From: Bacteroidota bacterium
GTDB lineage: Bacteria; Bacteroidota; Ignavibacteria; UBA10030; SZUA-254
NCBI GenBank assembly: GCA_004322375.1
Contig: SCUC01000217.1
Location: 1-9,072 of the forward strand
Direction: 5' to 3'
Length of the DNA: 9,072 bases
The notes under the pieces are model-generated. The model was not told the DNA's origin and ran no database searches. It was given only the letters and a program-made list of their open reading frames with translations. Made by a program: the position numbers and the translations under genes. Below are positions 7,095 through 9,072 of the stretch, piece by piece (position 1 is the first letter of the stretch; the number at the start of each line of letters is the position of its first letter).

Positions 7095-7369
7095 ACTGAT
7101 TGTTGTACTATCTTTCCATAATCGAGAATGAGTTGGTACATTGACTTGATGAAGGATTCATCAAGCCCGCTCTCCTCTGCGAGGGCGAGACGTTTATGAA
7201 AAATATCATTCTCTCGTTTTTTATCATGAATATTTCTTTTGTTTTGCTTTTTCCATTTACCTACCTCCCGGACAAGCTCAAGGCGCTGTGTTAAGAGGAG
7301 GAGGAGCATGTCATCAACAACATCAATTTCTTCCCGCAACCGGGAAATTGCAGTCTGATGTTTCGTAAG
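7091..7369 (-). other. Chorismate mutase (AroQ) domain at the C-terminus of AroC
   Basis: Sub-region of the aroC gene coding residues 353-444. It begins directly after the last conserved chorismate synthase segment (ESMIALVIADHLM) with no long linker. The predicted fold is the three-helix AroQ type: a long first helix from LREEID to VGKWKK, a second around RENDIFHKRL, and a third around FIKSMYQLILDYGKIVQQ. AroQ mutases work as intertwined dimers, whereas chorismate synthase is a tetramer, so the fused oligomer may be a larger assembly (inference). Met349 could in principle give a free mutase by internal initiation, but I see no convincing ribosome binding site for this. Confidence 0.93.
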
Positions 7370-8425
7370 GGATTGTCTCATCAAATGGTCAGCTATGACA
7401 AGAGCAATCATAGATTCGACAACAGGAACAACGCGCGGACAGAGACAGGGGTCGTGTCTGCCTTCGACTTTAATTGTGCGTTTGTTTCCTTTAATATCAA
7501 CCGTTTCTTGAGGTTTCAGAATAGAAGACGGGGGTTTCACGGCGACACGAACAATGATATCTTCGCCGTTAGAAATACCGCCGAGAATTCCACCGGCAAA
7601 ATTTGTTTTTGTTCTTACCTTTCCCGATGTGTCTTTATAAAACTCGTCGTTATGCTCGCTTGCTTTCATTCTCGCCGCAGCGAACCCTGAGCCGATTTCA
7701 AACCCTTTAGTCGCAGGAATAGATAAAAGTGCTTTCGCAAGGTCGGCTTCTAATTTATCAAAGACCGGTTCACCGAGTCCGGGAGGGCAATTTTTAATAA
7801 CAGCTTCAACAACACCGCCAAGCGAATCCCCTTCTTTTTTGACGGTTAAAATTTTTCGTTCCATTTTTTTTGCTGCAACCGGATCGGCGCAACGGACGGG
7901 GTTCTTCTCAATAAACGAATAATCCGTGGTATTCGCAACAATATTGCCAACCTGTTTTGTGTAGGCAATAATTTGAATACCGCGTTTTGCAAGAAGCTGT
8001 TTGGCTACTGCTCCAGCGGCAACCCTTCCAGCAGTTTCGCGACCGGAGGAACGCCCACCGCCGCGATAGTCTTGAATGCCATATTTAGAGAGGTATGTAT
8101 ATGCCGCGTGTCCGGGTCGGAATAATTCTTTGATATTGTCATACGCTTTTGAATTTTGGTCTTTGTTCCAGATTAACAGGCAGATAGGTGTTCCGAGCGT
8201 TTTGCCCTCAAACACGCCGCTAAGAATTTGAACCTGATCAGTTTCGTTGCGGGGAGTGGTGACGGAACTTTGGCCCGGCCTTCTACGATTTAATTCTTTT
8301 TGAATCTCCTCGACTTTAAATACCAGGTTTGGCTTCACTCCGTCAATCAGCACGCCGACGGCGTTTCCATGACTTTCACCAAACGTAGTGATGCGAAAGA
8401 ACTTACCTATTGAATTTCCTGCCAT
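7091..8425 (-). CDS. aroC: Bifunctional chorismate synthase / chorismate mutase (AroC-AroQ fusion)
   Basis: A 444-residue two-domain protein. Residues 1 to about 352 are a complete chorismate synthase, the FMN-dependent lyase converting EPSP to chorismate. Visible motifs are FGESHG with His19, RRPGQS (49-53), RPGHA with His106, GGGRSSGRETAGR (122-133) and RHDPC (323-327) followed by PVVES. Residues about 353-444 are an AroQ-class chorismate mutase, which rearranges chorismate to prephenate. This tail aligns without gaps to the E. coli PheA mutase domain and keeps Arg364, Arg381, Lys392, Asp401, Arg404, Glu405 and Gln441 (E. coli R11, R28, K39, D48, R51, E52, Q88); only S84 differs (Gly437). 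The start is ATG 8425, which shares its A with the aroA stop; a TTG one codon upstream is less likely. The stop overlaps tyrA by 4 nt (ATGA). The linker is very short. The fusion puts two consecutive reactions on one chain just upstream of the enzyme that uses the product. Both assignments are strong; activity of each half is inferred. Confidence 0.96.
   Translation of the reverse strand: MAGNSIGKFFRITTFGESHGNAVGVLIDGVKPNLVFKVEEIQKELNRRRPGQSSVTTPRNETDQVQILSGVFEGKTLGTPICLLIWNKDQNSKAYDNIKELFRPGHAAYTYLSKYGIQDYRGGGRSSGRETAGRVAAGAVAKQLLAKRGIQIIAYTKQVGNIVANTTDYSFIEKNPVRCADPVAAKKMERKILTVKKEGDSLGGVVEAVIKNCPPGLGEPVFDKLEADLAKALLSIPATKGFEIGSGFAAARMKASEHNDEFYKDTSGKVRTKTNFAGGILGGISNGEDIIVRVAVKPPSSILKPQETVDIKGNKRTIKVEGRHDPCLCPRVVPVVESMIALVIADHLMRQSLTKHQTAISRLREEIDVVDDMLLLLLTQRLELVREVGKWKKQNKRNIHDKKRENDIFHKRLALAEESGLDESFIKSMYQLILDYGKIVQQSV
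7324..7350 (-). other. Stable hairpin potential inside the aroC-mutase coding sequence
   Basis: On the coding strand TTCCCG, a GTTG loop and CGGGAA form a perfect 6-bp stem. With a 3-nt bulge the stem extends to CAATTT pairing with AAATTG. The sequence codes residues 359-367, the junction between the synthase and mutase domains including catalytic Arg364. It has no T run and lies inside a gene, so it is not a terminator. A role in mRNA folding or translational pausing is speculative. Confidence 0.4.
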
Positions 8426-9072
8426 CAAATCTCACTTTCTTCTAGTTTATTGAACTCATCCCAAAAGTTTGGGAATGATTTTGTAACACATTTTGGATTG
8501 ATGATTTCTATACCCGGCACGCGCAAGCCTGCAACCGCGAAACTCATTGCAATGCGATGGTCGTTGTAGGTTTCTATCCTTGCACCATGCATTTTTTGAG
8601 GATGAATGACTAACCCGTCTTTCAAAACTTGAACTTTTGTACCAAGCTTGTTTAATTGTTCGCCAAGAACGCGTAATCGGTCAGATTCCTTAAAGTGAAG
8701 ATGGGCGACATTAGAAATCGTTGTCTCTCCTTCAGCAAACGCTGCAACAATTGCCATAGCCGGGACACAATCAGGAATATCATTCATATCCACGTCTATT
8801 CCATGCAAATGACCGCCCTGGATTTCTATTATCGCATCGTGCCGGGAGATACGGCAACCCATTTCTTCAAGCAGATACAGAAACTTAATATCGCCTTGTA
8901 AAGAATCAAAAGATAAATTTGAGACAGTTATTTTGCCCCCGGTAATAGCTGCTGCCGCCCAAAAATAGGTTGCCGAGGAAGCGTCCCCCTCGATGGAGAA
9001 CGGCTCTGCAATATAGGAATCTTTATTGCTGATATAGTATGAATGATAGGGTTCAATCACTTCAATTTCCGC
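8425..9072 (-). CDS. aroA: 3-phosphoshikimate 1-carboxyvinyltransferase (EPSP synthase), 3' part
   Basis: Partial gene: the last 215 codons and a TGA stop are present and the 5' half lies beyond position 9072. EPSP synthase transfers enolpyruvyl from PEP to shikimate-3-phosphate in the cytosol, the sixth step of the shikimate pathway. Seen directly: the GDASSATYF motif near the start of the visible part, QGDI, an IPD segment holding the aspartate equivalent to E. coli Asp313, FKESDR (E. coli Lys340, Glu341 and Arg344), YNDHR (Arg386) and the PKCVTKSFP tail (Lys411). The distance from GDASS to the C-terminus is almost the same as in E. coli, so this end is complete. The visible frame continues without a stop to the window edge (AEIEV before the first GTG), so that GTG at 9060 is internal and not a start. 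The stop overlaps the ATG of the chorismate synthase gene by one base (TGATG), which indicates one operon. Identification is secure. Confidence 0.96.
   Translation of the reverse strand, partial: AEIEVIEPYHSYYISNKDSYIAEPFSIEGDASSATYFWAAAAITGGKITVSNLSFDSLQGDIKFLYLLEEMGCRISRHDAIIEIQGGHLHGIDVDMNDIPDCVPAMAIVAAFAEGETTISNVAHLHFKESDRLRVLGEQLNKLGTKVQVLKDGLVIHPQKMHGARIETYNDHRIAMSFAVAGLRVPGIEIINPKCVTKSFPNFWDEFNKLEESEI

Noticed and set aside
7358..7690. A plus-strand frame of 110 codons opposite aroC.
   Set aside because: It is antisense to a strongly conserved chorismate synthase segment and shows no domain.
8425..8428. TTG at 8428 as the aroC start.
   Set aside because: The adjacent ATG at 8425 gives the usual chorismate synthase N-terminus (MAGNSIGK) and a standard TGATG junction. 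The TTG adds only one residue.

Overview
All recognisable genes in this window lie on the minus strand, so transcription runs from high to low coordinates. In that order they are: the 3' half of aroA; a chorismate synthase fused to a chorismate mutase; a compact TyrA dehydrogenase; a membrane-anchored alpha/beta hydrolase; and two tandem, paralogous sensor histidine kinases, the second of which runs off the window at position 1. There is almost no non-coding DNA. The only gap of note is 81 bp, between the hydrolase and the first kinase. I saw no tRNA, rRNA, CRISPR array, insertion sequence or integrase.

Aromatic amino acid block (6357-9072). AroA makes EPSP, AroC converts it to chorismate, the fused AroQ-type mutase converts chorismate to prephenate, and TyrA oxidises prephenate (or arogenate) toward tyrosine. 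These are four consecutive steps carried by three genes whose ends overlap by 1 to 4 nt (TGATG, then ATGA). The mutase is most often seen fused to TyrA, PheA or DAHP synthase. Here it is the C-terminal domain of chorismate synthase, and TyrA has no mutase. The alpha/beta hydrolase start overlaps the tyrA stop (TTGA), so it is probably co-transcribed although its role is unknown.

Sensor block (1-5445). The first kinase (1100 aa) has a signal peptide, a long periplasmic region of two-component-regulator propeller repeats, a Y_Y_Y domain, one membrane helix, a PAS domain, a HisKA_3 phospho-acceptor domain and an ATPase domain. Its stop codon overlaps the start of a second gene by 4 nt (ATGA). 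Positions 1-2146 are one uninterrupted reading frame (715 codons, no stop inside the window) encoding a close paralogue that is cut in its Y_Y_Y domain. The two proteins match well over most of their length but differ strongly in one AT-rich stretch near the N-terminus. No response regulator is visible.

Organism. The propeller/Y_Y_Y sensor architecture, the weak or absent Shine-Dalgarno sequences, the moderate base composition and the single-strand compact layout suggest the Bacteroidota/Ignavibacteriota/Chlorobiota (FCB) group. This is inference, at moderate to low confidence. The most notable items are the AroC-chorismate mutase fusion and the translationally coupled pair of duplicated sensor kinases.
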